Assembly (NCBI GenBank): GCA_027486795.1
Contig: JAIXOI010000009.1
Location: 86,147-150,146 of the forward strand
Length of the DNA stretch: 64,000 nt
From: Sphingobacteriales bacterium
GTDB taxonomy: Bacteria; Bacteroidota; Bacteroidia; Chitinophagales; CAIOSU01
Direction: 5' to 3'
In this document: positions 1-7,863 of the stretch, piece by piece
Layout: the number at the start of each line of letters is the position of its first letter
Numbering within the stretch: the first letter of the stretch is position 1
The notes under the pieces: model-generated
The model's database searches: none
Told to the model about the DNA's origin: nothing
What the model saw: only the letters and a program-made list of their open reading frames with translations
Made by a program: the position numbers and the translations under genes

Positions 1-435
1 CTGTTTGGTTTGTCTAATATCGATACACGCAAAACAGCCTTGGTGCGTAGCACCTTTAACGACCAGCTTACCGGATTCAACCCATCGCCTGACCCTAATG
101 GTAGTATAACGCTTACGGAGTATAAACCGGACCAATTGAAGTATGCGTTTAAGAGTAGCAACAAAGAATTGGTGGTGTTTTCTGAAATATACTACCCCGA
201 CGGTACTAGCTGGAAAGCTTTTATTGATGGGCAACCGGTGCAACACTTGCGTGCCGATTATGTATTGCGGGCATTGGTAGTTCCGGCAGGTGAGCATACT
301 ATTGAGTTTAAGTTTGAGCCAGCTTTCTATAAGATAGGTAGCTCCGTTTCGTTGGTCTCATCCCTTTTGATATTTATCGCACTTGGTGTATTTATCTATT
401 TGAAGGTAAAAAAAGGTGATACTTTTAATGCCTAA
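1..435 (+). CDS. YfhO-like membrane protein, C-terminal part
   Basis: The reading frame is open from the first base, so only the last 144 codons of a longer gene are present. The visible part has a beta-rich extracytoplasmic section with SEIYYPDGTSWKAFIDG and RALVVPAGEHTIEFKFEP, then one membrane segment (about SLVSSLLIFIALGVFIYL) and a short basic tail. This arrangement matches the end of large Bacteroidota multi-pass YfhO-family proteins, which are linked to glycosylation of cell-wall or exported polymers. The stop codon overlaps the next start by one base (TAATG), so the two genes are probably co-translated. The family call rests on the C-terminus alone, so function is inferred. Confidence 0.7.
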   Translation: MFGLSNIDTRKTALVRSTFNDQLTGFNPSPDPNGSITLTEYKPDQLKYAFKSSNKELVVFSEIYYPDGTSWKAFIDGQPVQHLRADYVLRALVVPAGEHTIEFKFEPAFYKIGSSVSLVSSLLIFIALGVFIYLKVKKGDTFNA

Positions 436-962
436 TGGCTATGGTAACCGGTAAGTATGCAGCAGTAATTGTTGAAACCCGCGAGGTGCAGGGTTTTGGG
501 CAAATAGTGCGCAACCACTTGAAATATCTGCCAACACACTGGCATTTGGAGGTATATTGCGCAGAAGAGAACAAACCCTTTATTGAAAAGGAGCTTCAAG
601 GCTTATCATATAACTTGCATTCCGGTATCGTTATAAAAACGGTAATGGATTATAATAATCTTTTTTTAAGCCGCAGTTTTTGGGAAGGGTTGCTACCATA
701 TACCAGGGTATTGATATTCCAAGCCGATAGTGAAATTTTACGCCACGGTATTGAAGCGTTTTTGCAGTATGACTATGTGGGGGCACCTTGGAAACTCAAT
801 TTCAGGGGGGGCAACGGCGGACTGAGTATCCGAAACCCGGCCGCAATGATTGAGGCATTGGATACGCACAAAAAACATTGGTACACGCCCGACATGATTT
901 GGCTCATGGCACGCATGAAATGGTATAGGATAATGAATAGGGGCAAACACAAAAATGGGTAG
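435..962 (+). CDS. DUF5672-type glycosyltransferase, N-terminal part (frameshifted)
   Basis: This frame encodes 175 residues with the features of DUF5672 proteins, which are putative sugar transferases. It has an N-terminal strand (YAAVIVETRE), the acidic motif FQADSEIL in place of a DXD-type site, and YDYVGAPW followed by GGNGGLSIRN. It stops at a TAG after GKHKNG, before the usual C-terminal NEDVFF block. That block starts 3 bases later in another frame (965-1177). A one-base slip in the A5 run at 951-955 would join them as ...GKHK then WVVMKFLFW, giving about 246 residues, near the family length. It is either a recent pseudogene or a sequencing/assembly error. It overlaps the upstream gene by one base and belongs to the glycan locus. 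Confidence 0.7.
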   Translation: MAMVTGKYAAVIVETREVQGFGQIVRNHLKYLPTHWHLEVYCAEENKPFIEKELQGLSYNLHSGIVIKTVMDYNNLFLSRSFWEGLLPYTRVLIFQADSEILRHGIEAFLQYDYVGAPWKLNFRGGNGGLSIRNPAAMIEALDTHKKHWYTPDMIWLMARMKWYRIMNRGKHKNG

Positions 963-964
963 TT

Positions 965-1177
965 ATGAAATTCTTGTTTTGGAAAGTAAAACTAAACGAA
1001 GATGTGTTTTTTAGCCGTTTCGTAAAAAATGTAGCTCCAAGGGAAGTAAATGCTAAATTTGCCTGCGAAACGGAGTTTAGGTTGGGCACCTTGGGTGCCC
1101 ACGCCATTGATGAATGGCTAACCCAAGCAGAATGCGAGCAAATACGCAGGCAGTATGATGGGGAGCGTAAAGTGTAA
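965..1177 (+). pseudogene. DUF5672-type glycosyltransferase, C-terminal fragment
   Basis: These 70 codons carry the C-terminal signature of the DUF5672 family: KLNEDVFFSRF, KFACETEFRLGTLGAHAID and EWLTQAECEQIRRQYDG. The ATG at 965 has no convincing ribosome-binding site and lies 2 bases after the stop of the N-terminal part. I read it as the displaced end of the preceding gene rather than an independent small gene. If the frameshift is a base-calling error, 435-1177 is one intact gene. Confidence 0.6.
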
Positions 1178-1218
1178 TTTTCGTTTAGTGTTGTTTGTAT
1201 ATTTTAATAGGTGGTTAA

Positions 1219-2010
1219 ATGAATGATTTAGAACGTTATTTTGAAAATAATAATGGCCGTTTGATTCACAAATGGATGCACTTTTTTGAAATTTATGACC
1301 GTCATTTCAGTCGATTTAGAGATAGGGAGATTGTTATTATGGAAATTGGTGTTTTCCAAGGCGGTAGCTTACAAATGTGGAAGAATTACTTTGGGCCTAA
1401 AGCAAAAATTATTGGGGTTGATATAAACCCAGACTGCAAGCAGCTTGAGGAAGAGAATATTCAAATTTTTATCGGCTCTCAATCCGACAGAGCGTTTTTG
1501 AGAGAATTGAAGCGCCAAGTTCCTAAGGTTGATATCCTTTTAGACGATGGAGGGCATACCATGAGGCAGCAGATAGTTAGTTTCGAAGAGCTGTTTTCGC
1601 ATATTAAAGATGATGGCGTCTATCTATGCGAAGATTTGCATACTTCGTATTGGTTACGATTTGGCGGTGGCCATAAAAGAATGGGTTCGTTTATTGAGTT
1701 TAGCAAAAACTACATTGATAAAATTAACGCTTGGCACTCAGAAGAGAGCAGTTTGAAGGTGGATGATTTTACTCGCAGTGCTGCATCAATGCATTATTAC
1801 GATAGTATTTTGGTAATTGAGAAGCAGCCTCGGGAAAAGCCCTACGACCGGAGAACAGGTTCAGCCAGTTTTAATTTAGAAGGACCAAACTTTTGGAAAG
1901 AAAACAATCCAACTAAACTGGAACTGTATAAAAACAAAGGTAAGCGTGGTATATTGTTTGCAGTAAATAAAATATTAAGATTGTTCAGGCTACCTAGTAT
2001 TGGATGGTAG
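1219..2010 (+). CDS. class I SAM-dependent methyltransferase
   Basis: The 263-residue product has the Rossmann-type SAM site IMEIGVFQGGSLQMW at about residues 40-54, followed by the acidic strand-2 end IIGVDINPD. The motif DILLDDGGHTMRQQ near residue 105 resembles the metal-associated region of sugar O-methyltransferases such as the MycE/tetracenomycin-rhamnose type and CmcI-like proteins. A conserved HxxxYDRHFSRF-type stretch precedes the SAM site. The position between glycosyltransferase genes suggests methylation of a sugar in a surface glycan. The substrate cannot be told from sequence. The ATG start is preceded by an AGGTGG-like stretch. Confidence 0.8.
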   Translation: MNDLERYFENNNGRLIHKWMHFFEIYDRHFSRFRDREIVIMEIGVFQGGSLQMWKNYFGPKAKIIGVDINPDCKQLEEENIQIFIGSQSDRAFLRELKRQVPKVDILLDDGGHTMRQQIVSFEELFSHIKDDGVYLCEDLHTSYWLRFGGGHKRMGSFIEFSKNYIDKINAWHSEESSLKVDDFTRSAASMHYYDSILVIEKQPREKPYDRRTGSASFNLEGPNFWKENNPTKLELYKNKGKRGILFAVNKILRLFRLPSIGW

Positions 2011-2074
2011 CTTTATTCATACATGGATAAGTTACGGAGGCGAATATCAAGGTAATAGTAACACTTATGCTTTT

Positions 2075-2216
2075 TTGTTACTAGTAAAGGGTTCAATACC
2101 TGTTCAAATGGGCTTAATTTGCTTTTGAAATGGACATTGAATTCGACACTTTAGGTACGTAGACTTTCGGTGAATAGCTACGTAAGGAAGAATGTGAGAA
2201 ATTACGAGGGCAATAG
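2075..2216 (+). pseudogene. decayed second copy of a DUF5672 C-terminus
   Basis: In the frame beginning at 2121 the DNA reads FAFE, IEFDTLGT, stop, TFGE, stop, LRKEECEKLRGQ, stop. This lines up with KFACETEFRLGTLGAHAIDEWLTQ / AECEQIRRQYDG of the fragment at 965-1177, with a tryptophan codon turned to TAG. Upstream, 2075-2120 still resembles the NEDVFFSRFV block, but with indels. At least three stops and frame changes show it is a relic. It suggests DUF5672 genes once stood on both sides of the methyltransferase gene. Confidence 0.6.
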
Positions 2217-2246
2217 GGCATCAAAAATTAGCAATATTTAGGTTGA

Positions 2247-3050
2247 ATGGAGAAATTTATTAGAATTATAGCTCGAAACTTAATTTTCGTTTTACGAGGA
2301 AAAGGTCTTGGGCTGATTGATAAACTTAGGCTAAAGCTTAAGGGGCGGTACACGCCGATGAGCGTGAAATTATTCGGTAGCAAATTGTTACTATCAGATG
2401 CTGCCTCCTTTGTGGCTATGTATGAAGAGCTATTTATCAAAAACATTTATGCTTTCAATTCAGACAAAAAAGCCCCCCTTATAATTGATTGCGGCGCTAA
2501 TATTGGGTTAGGAATTGCTTCTTATAAACGTGTTTATCCTAATGCAAGGGTTATAGCTTTTGAGCCCGACAACGTTATTTTTGAAATGTTAAAAAGTAAT
2601 GTTGAGGCAGCAGGATACAGCCATGTGGAGATTGTGAAAAAAGCTATTTGGATTAGCAATGAGCCATTGAAGTTTGTGTCGGATGGAGGCCTATCGGGTA
2701 GGCTCGAAGAAGGGGCCTCAGGCGAGAGAGTAATTACCGTTGAAGCACAGCGATTGAAAGAAATATTGAACCAACCAATAGATTTACTGAAGATTGATAT
2801 TGAAGGAGCTGAGCATTCGGTAATGAAAGATTGCGCTGATAGCTTGGGGCAAGTGAAATTATTGTTTGTTGAGTACCACTCGGATATTAACGAGCCACAG
2901 CAGCTCCAAGATATCTTAGAAATAATTACCAAAGCCGGCTTTAGATATCACATTCAAGAAGCCTATGTAAACCAGCAGCCGTTTTTGGGTATTAAGCCTA
3001 TGCTGCACATGGATTTGCAATTGAATATATTTGGCTATCGTGCCAACTAG
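2247..3050 (+). CDS. FkbM family methyltransferase
   Basis: The 267-residue protein has a SAM-binding Rossmann core: LIIDCGANIGLG near residue 75, VIAFEPDN about 25 residues later, and the FkbM hallmark LLKIDIEGAEHSVMKD near residue 175. FkbM-type enzymes O-methylate hydroxyls of polyketides or sugars, and in surface-polysaccharide loci they are taken as sugar methyltransferases. It is the last gene of the glycan locus at the left edge. The ATG at 2247 follows a 30-base stretch after the decayed DUF5672 copy. The family is clear and the substrate unknown. Confidence 0.88.
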   Translation: MEKFIRIIARNLIFVLRGKGLGLIDKLRLKLKGRYTPMSVKLFGSKLLLSDAASFVAMYEELFIKNIYAFNSDKKAPLIIDCGANIGLGIASYKRVYPNARVIAFEPDNVIFEMLKSNVEAAGYSHVEIVKKAIWISNEPLKFVSDGGLSGRLEEGASGERVITVEAQRLKEILNQPIDLLKIDIEGAEHSVMKDCADSLGQVKLLFVEYHSDINEPQQLQDILEIITKAGFRYHIQEAYVNQQPFLGIKPMLHMDLQLNIFGYRAN

Positions 3051-3070
3051 TCAGCATCAGCCCTTTTGCG

Positions 3071-3078
3071 TAGTTTTG
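3071..3078 (+). promoter_or_regulatory. Bacteroidota -7 element TAGTTTTG, likely leaderless start
   Basis: The octamer fits TAnnTTTG exactly and ends 4 bases before the purK ATG at 3083. Transcription would begin at or very near the start codon. The -33 TTTG box is not obvious at the usual spacing. Confidence 0.6.
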
Positions 3079-3082
3079 CACC

Positions 3083-4219
3083 ATGCTTTATCGTAACGGA
3101 CTTAGAGTAGGTATATTGGGCGGTGGCCAATTGGGCCGGATGCTGATACAGAGCGCCATAAACTATAATCTTACTAACTGCATCCTCGACCCGGACGCAA
3201 ACGCACCGTGCAAAAATATTGCTGATGAGTTTACGCAAGGCAAGCTCACCGATTTCGATACGGTTTACCATTTCGGTAAGCAATGCGATGTGGTTACTAT
3301 TGAAATTGAGAACGTAAACTGCGAAGCCCTTAAAAAGCTTGAGGAAGAAGGCATACCCGTATATCCTCAGCCACACATTATTGAACTCATTCAAGACAAG
3401 GGGCTGCAAAAGCAGTTTTATCTGGATCATAATATACCCACTGCACCGTTTGTGTTTATAAACAGTCCAAGTGAAATAGGGGAGAAATGGAGTCAGTTTC
3501 CGGCCATATTGAAGCTACGACGTGAAGGCTATGATGGCCGCGGTGTAATGAAACTGAATAGCATTGCTGACATAAATAAAGCTTTTGACAAACCTTCGAT
3601 TGTTGAAGAGCTTATTCCTTTTGAAAAAGAACTGGCGGTAATTGTGCACCGCAGTATCAATGGTGAAGTACGCACCTTTCCGGTAGTAGAGATGGATTTC
3701 CACCCAGAACACAATTTGGTTGAGTTTCTGTTTTGCCCGGCTAACATCAATTGGCAAATATCGAAAATGGCAAGCGATGTGGCAGTGCAAGTGGCAGAAG
3801 CCTTGGGGATTGTAGGCACCTTGGCAGTTGAAATGTTTTTAACAAAGGATGGGAAAATATTGGTAAACGAAGTGGCACCGAGGGTGCATAATAGCGGCCA
3901 CCAAACCATTGAAGGCAATGTAACTAGCCAGTTTGAGCAACACTTGCGCGCCATTATGGGTTTGCCACTAGGTAATACCCATGTAAAACAACCAGCCGTA
4001 ATGGTAAACTTGTTGGGAGAAGATGGCTATGATGGTACTGCCCAATACAAAGGTTTGGAGGAAGTGTTGGCGTTAGATGGCGTTAGCATTCACTTATACG
4101 GTAAACAGTTTACCCGACCGTTCCGTAAAATGGGCCACGTAACCATTACCGACCCTGATTTGCAAACAGCCCGTGCCCGGGCTAAGAAAGTTAAAGAAAC
4201 CTTAAAAGTAGTATCATGA
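3083..4219 (+). CDS. purK: 5-(carboxyamino)imidazole ribonucleotide synthase
   Basis: PurK uses ATP and bicarbonate to carboxylate AIR to N5-CAIR in de novo purine synthesis in the cytoplasm. The 378-residue protein starts with the nucleotide-fold motif VGILGGGQLGRML and continues as an ATP-grasp enzyme: IEIENVNCEAL, KLRREGYDGRGV around residue 145, VEELIPFEKELAVIV near 175, and VNEVAPRVHNSGH near 265 with the metal-binding Glu and the Asn. Length and motif order match the family. The stop overlaps the purE start in ATGA, so the pair is translationally coupled. A TAnnTTTG element ends 4 bases before the ATG. Confidence 0.96.
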   Translation: MLYRNGLRVGILGGGQLGRMLIQSAINYNLTNCILDPDANAPCKNIADEFTQGKLTDFDTVYHFGKQCDVVTIEIENVNCEALKKLEEEGIPVYPQPHIIELIQDKGLQKQFYLDHNIPTAPFVFINSPSEIGEKWSQFPAILKLRREGYDGRGVMKLNSIADINKAFDKPSIVEELIPFEKELAVIVHRSINGEVRTFPVVEMDFHPEHNLVEFLFCPANINWQISKMASDVAVQVAEALGIVGTLAVEMFLTKDGKILVNEVAPRVHNSGHQTIEGNVTSQFEQHLRAIMGLPLGNTHVKQPAVMVNLLGEDGYDGTAQYKGLEEVLALDGVSIHLYGKQFTRPFRKMGHVTITDPDLQTARARAKKVKETLKVVS

Positions 4220-4725
4220 GCCAGCCACTAGTAGGTATAATTATGGGTAGCCAAAGCGACTTGCCAATAATGCAAGAGGCAGCTGATGTGTTAACCGAAC
4301 TGGGCGTAGCGTTTGAGCTTACTATCATTTCGGCGCACCGCACCCCCGAGCGCATGATTGAGTATGCACAAAGTGCCCGCAGTCGTGGTATAAAAACCAT
4401 AGTTGCCGGAGCTGGCGGTGCTGCACATTTACCAGGTATGGTAGCCTCACTTACTACTTTACCGGTTGTTGGGGTTCCCGTTAAATCTTCCAATAGCATC
4501 GATGGTTGGGATTCTATCTTATCTATTCTGCAAATGCCTGCGGGTATACCCGTAGCTACCGTAGCACTTAATGGTGGTAGAAATGCGGGTATTTTAGCGG
4601 CAAGTATAGTTAGCACCTTCGATAACAGTGTAGCTGATAGGCTAGCTAGCTTTAAAGAACAACTAAAAGCTAAAGTACTTAAGCAAGTTGAAGAGGTAAA
4701 GGGCAAATACCCTAGCAACTTGTAG
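4216..4725 (+). CDS. purE: N5-carboxyaminoimidazole ribonucleotide mutase
   Basis: PurE converts the PurK product N5-CAIR to CAIR. The 169-residue protein has the class I motifs IIMGSQSDLP at residues 8-17, the catalytic histidine in ISAHRTPERM near residue 45, AGAGGAAHLPGM, and LPVVGVPVKS followed by the MPAGIPVATVAL stretch. These residues form the octamer active site known for the family. It overlaps purK by 4 bases. The next gene starts about 50 bases later, beyond an octamer repeat, so it may be transcribed with the pair but is functionally unrelated. Confidence 0.96.
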   Translation: MSQPLVGIIMGSQSDLPIMQEAADVLTELGVAFELTIISAHRTPERMIEYAQSARSRGIKTIVAGAGGAAHLPGMVASLTTLPVVGVPVKSSNSIDGWDSILSILQMPAGIPVATVALNGGRNAGILAASIVSTFDNSVADRLASFKEQLKAKVLKQVEEVKGKYPSNL

Positions 4726-4756
4726 GCTAGCAATGCTTATCAATACATAATTTTTT

Positions 4757-4796
4757 ACCAATCAACCAGTGAACCAATGAACCAATCAACCCAGTA
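4757..4796 (+). repeat. five degenerate 8-bp tandem words (ACCAATCA family)
   Basis: The sequence divides into ACCAATCA, ACCAGTGA, ACCAATGA, ACCAATCA and ACCCAGTA, a clean period of 8. The third unit supplies the ATG (4777) of the downstream oxidoreductase, and the next units encode its residues Asn-Gln-Ser-Thr-Gln. This is one of several word-type repeats in the window. Confidence 0.75.
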
Positions 4797-5823
4797 TATT
4801 ATAGTGGGCCAAGGCATAGGTGGCACTATGGTGAGTTATTTTCTCCATAAAGCAGGGCTTGACTTTATTGTTATCGACCCAGCATTGCCCAGCAATGCCA
4901 GTAGGGTAGCGGGTGGCATTATCAATCCTGTAACTGGAAAAAAGCTAGCTAAAAGCTGGCGAATTGACGAGTTACAGCCCTTTGCGTTAAAAAGCTATCA
5001 AGAAATTGGGGGCCTGCTTGGTAAAGAGTTGGTGCTGCAAACTCGCGTGCACCGATACCATAGCAACCCTGAGGATGCAACGAAGTTTGAGGAGCAAGCT
5101 GAAACCCAAGATTGGTTTGATGATTATATACTCCCGCTGCAAGTAAACGAACCTGCTATAAACAATACCTTAGGCGGCTTTACTATTAGCCCAGCGCTTA
5201 AAATCTATGGCGCCGATTTGATGGATGGCTGGCGCGACTTCTTAAAGCAAAAAGGGTGTTTTATCCAAGACTCATTTGAACATACACAGCTAGAAGTATT
5301 ACCTAATAGCATTCGGTATAAAGATATTGAGGCACACAAAGTGATTTTTTGCGAGGGTTGGGGCGTGCAACACAATCCGTGGTTTAAAGATTTGCCATTT
5401 AATGCGGCAAAGGGAGAGGCTCTAGTAGTAAAAATTGAAGGACTACAGCCCGATGAAGTATATCTCAAAGGCGTTTTTCTGGTTCCTTTGGGCAACGGTC
5501 TGTATTATATTGGAAGTACTAATGAGTGGGTGTTTACCGATGACTATCCATCGGATCACAAGCGTGAGGAGTTAGAGCGTAAACTGCAAAAAGCTCTGAA
5601 CTTGCCCTACAAGGTATTGAAGCATATAGCGGCAGTTAGGCCAGCCGTTAAAAACCGCAGGCCGCTAATTGGGCCGCACCCGCAGCACAGCCAGCTATGG
5701 TTATTTAATGGTTTGGGCACCAAAGGTTATTCATTGAGCCCTTTTTTTGCGAATCAACTCGTAACAGTTTTGCAAGGCAAAGGCGGTTTAGATGTGGAAG
5801 TGCTACTTTCCGAAAGCCGGTAA
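4777..5823 (+). CDS. FAD-dependent oxidoreductase (DAO family)
   Basis: The 348-residue protein begins with the dinucleotide-binding motif IIVGQGIGGTMVSYFL (residues 8-23), the acidic strand end FIVIDP, and SNASRVAGGIINPVTGK, which is typical of glycine/D-amino-acid oxidase-like flavoproteins. Near the C-terminus it has GLYYIGSTNEW, AAVRPAVKNRRPLIGPHP and LFNGLGTKGYSLSPFFA, the conserved FAD-binding end of DAO proteins. Substrate is unknown, though an amine or amino acid is likely for the family. The first residues (MNQSTQ) lie inside an octamer repeat, so the start may be recruited from repeat DNA; no other in-frame ATG lies close. No signal peptide is visible. Confidence 0.85.
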   Translation: MNQSTQYIIVGQGIGGTMVSYFLHKAGLDFIVIDPALPSNASRVAGGIINPVTGKKLAKSWRIDELQPFALKSYQEIGGLLGKELVLQTRVHRYHSNPEDATKFEEQAETQDWFDDYILPLQVNEPAINNTLGGFTISPALKIYGADLMDGWRDFLKQKGCFIQDSFEHTQLEVLPNSIRYKDIEAHKVIFCEGWGVQHNPWFKDLPFNAAKGEALVVKIEGLQPDEVYLKGVFLVPLGNGLYYIGSTNEWVFTDDYPSDHKREELERKLQKALNLPYKVLKHIAAVRPAVKNRRPLIGPHPQHSQLWLFNGLGTKGYSLSPFFANQLVTVLQGKGGLDVEVLLSESR

Positions 5824-5828
5824 ATTAA

Positions 5829-5865
5829 AACAGGCACTACTCGCAGCGCGTGAGTAATGCCTGTT
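5829..5865 (+). terminator. hairpin after the FAD oxidoreductase
   Basis: Arms 5829-5842 and 5852-5865 pair over 14 bp with a single mismatch, around a 9-base loop, starting 6 bases after the stop codon. There is no clear U-tract, so termination is likely but not certain. Confidence 0.55.
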
Positions 5866-6209
5866 GAAAACCTTCCAAGTAAGGCGACTTATAGTAGCCG
5901 CAACTTTGCCCCTTGTATCATACTGGTTGGTGCAATTGCCCTTACTGAAAGCTAAGCTAGGTTTTGAAATTTGAATTAAATACTGTGGCTTGATAGGTGT
6001 GTTGTTTTACTTGATAAGTGTGTAAGGGATGTAAATAGTAGTAGCAGCTATTGGTCAAATTGCTTATTCAAACCAGTTAGCAGGTGGGTTTTAAATGATG
6101 CGATTTGGATGAAAAAACAGGGTGTTACGAAAAAAGTGGCACCATAGCGGCTTGTACGGTTACTTAAACTTATCTTTACGGTAATTAACCTTACAAATCA
6201 ATATTATAG
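5866..6209. other. gene-free stretch upstream of the DEAD-box helicase
   Basis: No credible ORF is present. It holds two near-identical 14-mers (5989-6002 and 6010-6023) with a 21-bp spacing, and a near-consensus -7 element TATCTTTA at 6171-6178. The length is compatible with a regulated 5' region, as is common for RNA-helicase genes, but no known riboswitch or cold-shock structure is recognisable. Confidence 0.5.
5989..6023 (+). repeat. direct repeat of 14 bp with 21-bp period
   Basis: CTTGATAGGTGTGT at 5989-6002 recurs as CTTGATAAGTGTGT at 6010-6023 with one mismatch. The 21-bp offset is two helical turns, so both copies face the same side of the helix, as regulator half-sites often do. 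Confidence 0.45.
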
Positions 6210-7616
6210 ATGCCCATAGAGTTTAAAGATCTCGGATTTCACGAGAGCCTAATGGAGAGCCTGGATGCAATGGGCTTTAGCAAGGCAACACCCATACAAG
6301 AACTAGCAATACCTAAGATTATAGAGGGTAAAGACTTAATAGGTTGTGCCCAAACTGGAACCGGAAAAACGGCAGCCTTTCTTTTGCCAGTTATCGATTA
6401 TTTAGTAAAAAATCCGAGCAAAGGCCGCAATGGCATTCGTGCTATGGTAATAGTACCTACCCGTGAGTTGGCCACCCAAATTGACCAACAAATGGAGGGC
6501 TTCTCTTATTTCGTAGGTTTAAGTTCATTGCCTGTGTATGGCGGTGGCGACTCCATGGGATGGGAGCAACAGCGCCGCGCGCTTGAGCAGGGTGCCGATT
6601 TGATTATTGCTACCCCAGGCCGATTGATTGCCCATTTGCAAATGGGTTATGTAAACTTAGATGAGGTGGAGTTTTTGATTTTGGATGAAGCCGACCGCAT
6701 GTTGGATATGGGTTTCTATGATGATTTAATGTCCATTATTACCAAGCTGCCAGCCAAGCGCCAAAACCTAATGTTCTCGGCAACCATGCCGCCAAAAATA
6801 AGGGAATTGGCCAATAAGATATTGAACAACCCCGACCAAGTAAACCTTGCACTGAGTAAACCAGCAGAAGGCGTATTGCAAAGTGCCTATTTGGTGTATG
6901 ATAACCAGAAATTGCCGCTCATTAAGCATTTGCTCAAGGATAAAGACTTGCCAAGCATCATCATATTTTGCTCACGCAAGAATACGGTGCGTGAGATAAA
7001 CCGAGAATTGCAAAAAGGTGGATTTAAGTCGCGAGCCATCAGTTCTGATTTGGAACAAAACGAGCGTGAAGAAGTGCTACTGGCTTTCCGCAACCGTAAG
7101 TTGCAGATTTTGGTAGCTACCGATGTATTGTCGCGTGGTATCGATATAAAAGACATTAACCTAGTTATAAATTACGATGTACCTGGTGATGCGGAAGACT
7201 ATGTGCACCGTGTAGGCCGCACGGCCCGTGCATCTACTACCGGTGTTGCCATTACGCTTATCAATGAATATGACATGCGTGGCTTTGGCGATATAGAAAC
7301 GCTTATTGAGCGCGTAATAACCAAATCGCCATTGCCAGAAGATTTAGGCGAAGGCCCAGTTTACGACCCTAAAAAGCGAGTTGGTAAGCCAGGCGGTGGA
7401 AAAGGTCGCTCTGGTGGCGGCGGCGGCCGTTCAGGAGGAAAGCCGGGTGGCGCCCCAAGAGGTGATAGGCCTAGTGGCAGTGGCAACAATAAAGGTGGTG
7501 GCAACCGTGACCGTGGTCCTCGTAAAGAAGGTGGCCCCCGCAGAGATGGCGGCGGCGGAGTAGGTAGGCCGTTGCCTCCAACTGCTGGCGGCGATGGCAA
7601 TGGAGGCGCTGCCTAA
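6210..7616 (+). CDS. DEAD-box ATP-dependent RNA helicase, RhlE-like
   Basis: This 468-residue protein unwinds RNA duplexes in ribosome assembly or RNA decay. All core motifs are visible: the Q motif (GFSKATPIQ), motif I AQTGTGKTAAF near residue 50, PTRELA, TPGRL, motif II DEAD (LILDEADRMLDMGF) near residue 155, SAT, VATDVLSRGIDI and HRVGRTAR. The core ends near residue 375. A Gly/Arg/Lys-rich low-complexity tail follows (RSGGGGGRSGG, DRGPRKEGG), typical of RhlE-like helicases and likely an RNA-binding tail. A 386-base gene-free region precedes it, and a strong convergent terminator follows. Confidence 0.93.
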   Translation: MPIEFKDLGFHESLMESLDAMGFSKATPIQELAIPKIIEGKDLIGCAQTGTGKTAAFLLPVIDYLVKNPSKGRNGIRAMVIVPTRELATQIDQQMEGFSYFVGLSSLPVYGGGDSMGWEQQRRALEQGADLIIATPGRLIAHLQMGYVNLDEVEFLILDEADRMLDMGFYDDLMSIITKLPAKRQNLMFSATMPPKIRELANKILNNPDQVNLALSKPAEGVLQSAYLVYDNQKLPLIKHLLKDKDLPSIIIFCSRKNTVREINRELQKGGFKSRAISSDLEQNEREEVLLAFRNRKLQILVATDVLSRGIDIKDINLVINYDVPGDAEDYVHRVGRTARASTTGVAITLINEYDMRGFGDIETLIERVITKSPLPEDLGEGPVYDPKKRVGKPGGGKGRSGGGGGRSGGKPGGAPRGDRPSGSGNNKGGGNRDRGPRKEGGPRRDGGGGVGRPLPPTAGGDGNGGAA

Positions 7617-7755
7617 GAAACAATAGCTTTTAACTATCGAGATATAAGACAGCATCGGAATGATTGGCTTAAAACCCTTTTATTAGTGGGTATTTCCATT
7701 ATTGCTGTTGTTTTGTATGAGTGCTGTTTCCAGTCGACCAAAGCCCTAAAAACAT

Positions 7756-7786
7756 AGTGGCCTAAGAGGGGGTCTTAGGCCACTAC
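7756..7786. terminator. bidirectional terminator between helicase and htrA
   Basis: A perfect 13-bp inverted repeat (7756-7768 with 7774-7786) encloses a GGGGG loop between two convergent genes. Position and symmetry suit termination in both directions. A U-tract is lacking on both sides. Confidence 0.65.
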
Positions 7787-7863
7787 GCAAACACACAACT
7801 AACTAACCAACTATATACATAACGCTCGTGCTGAGAAAAAAGTCCCCAACTAACGGAATTTTT

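Noticed and set aside
7361-7600. Antisense proline-rich frame over the helicase tail
   Set aside because: It is the shadow of the Gly/Arg-rich repeat coding on the plus strand; codon content and position explain it.
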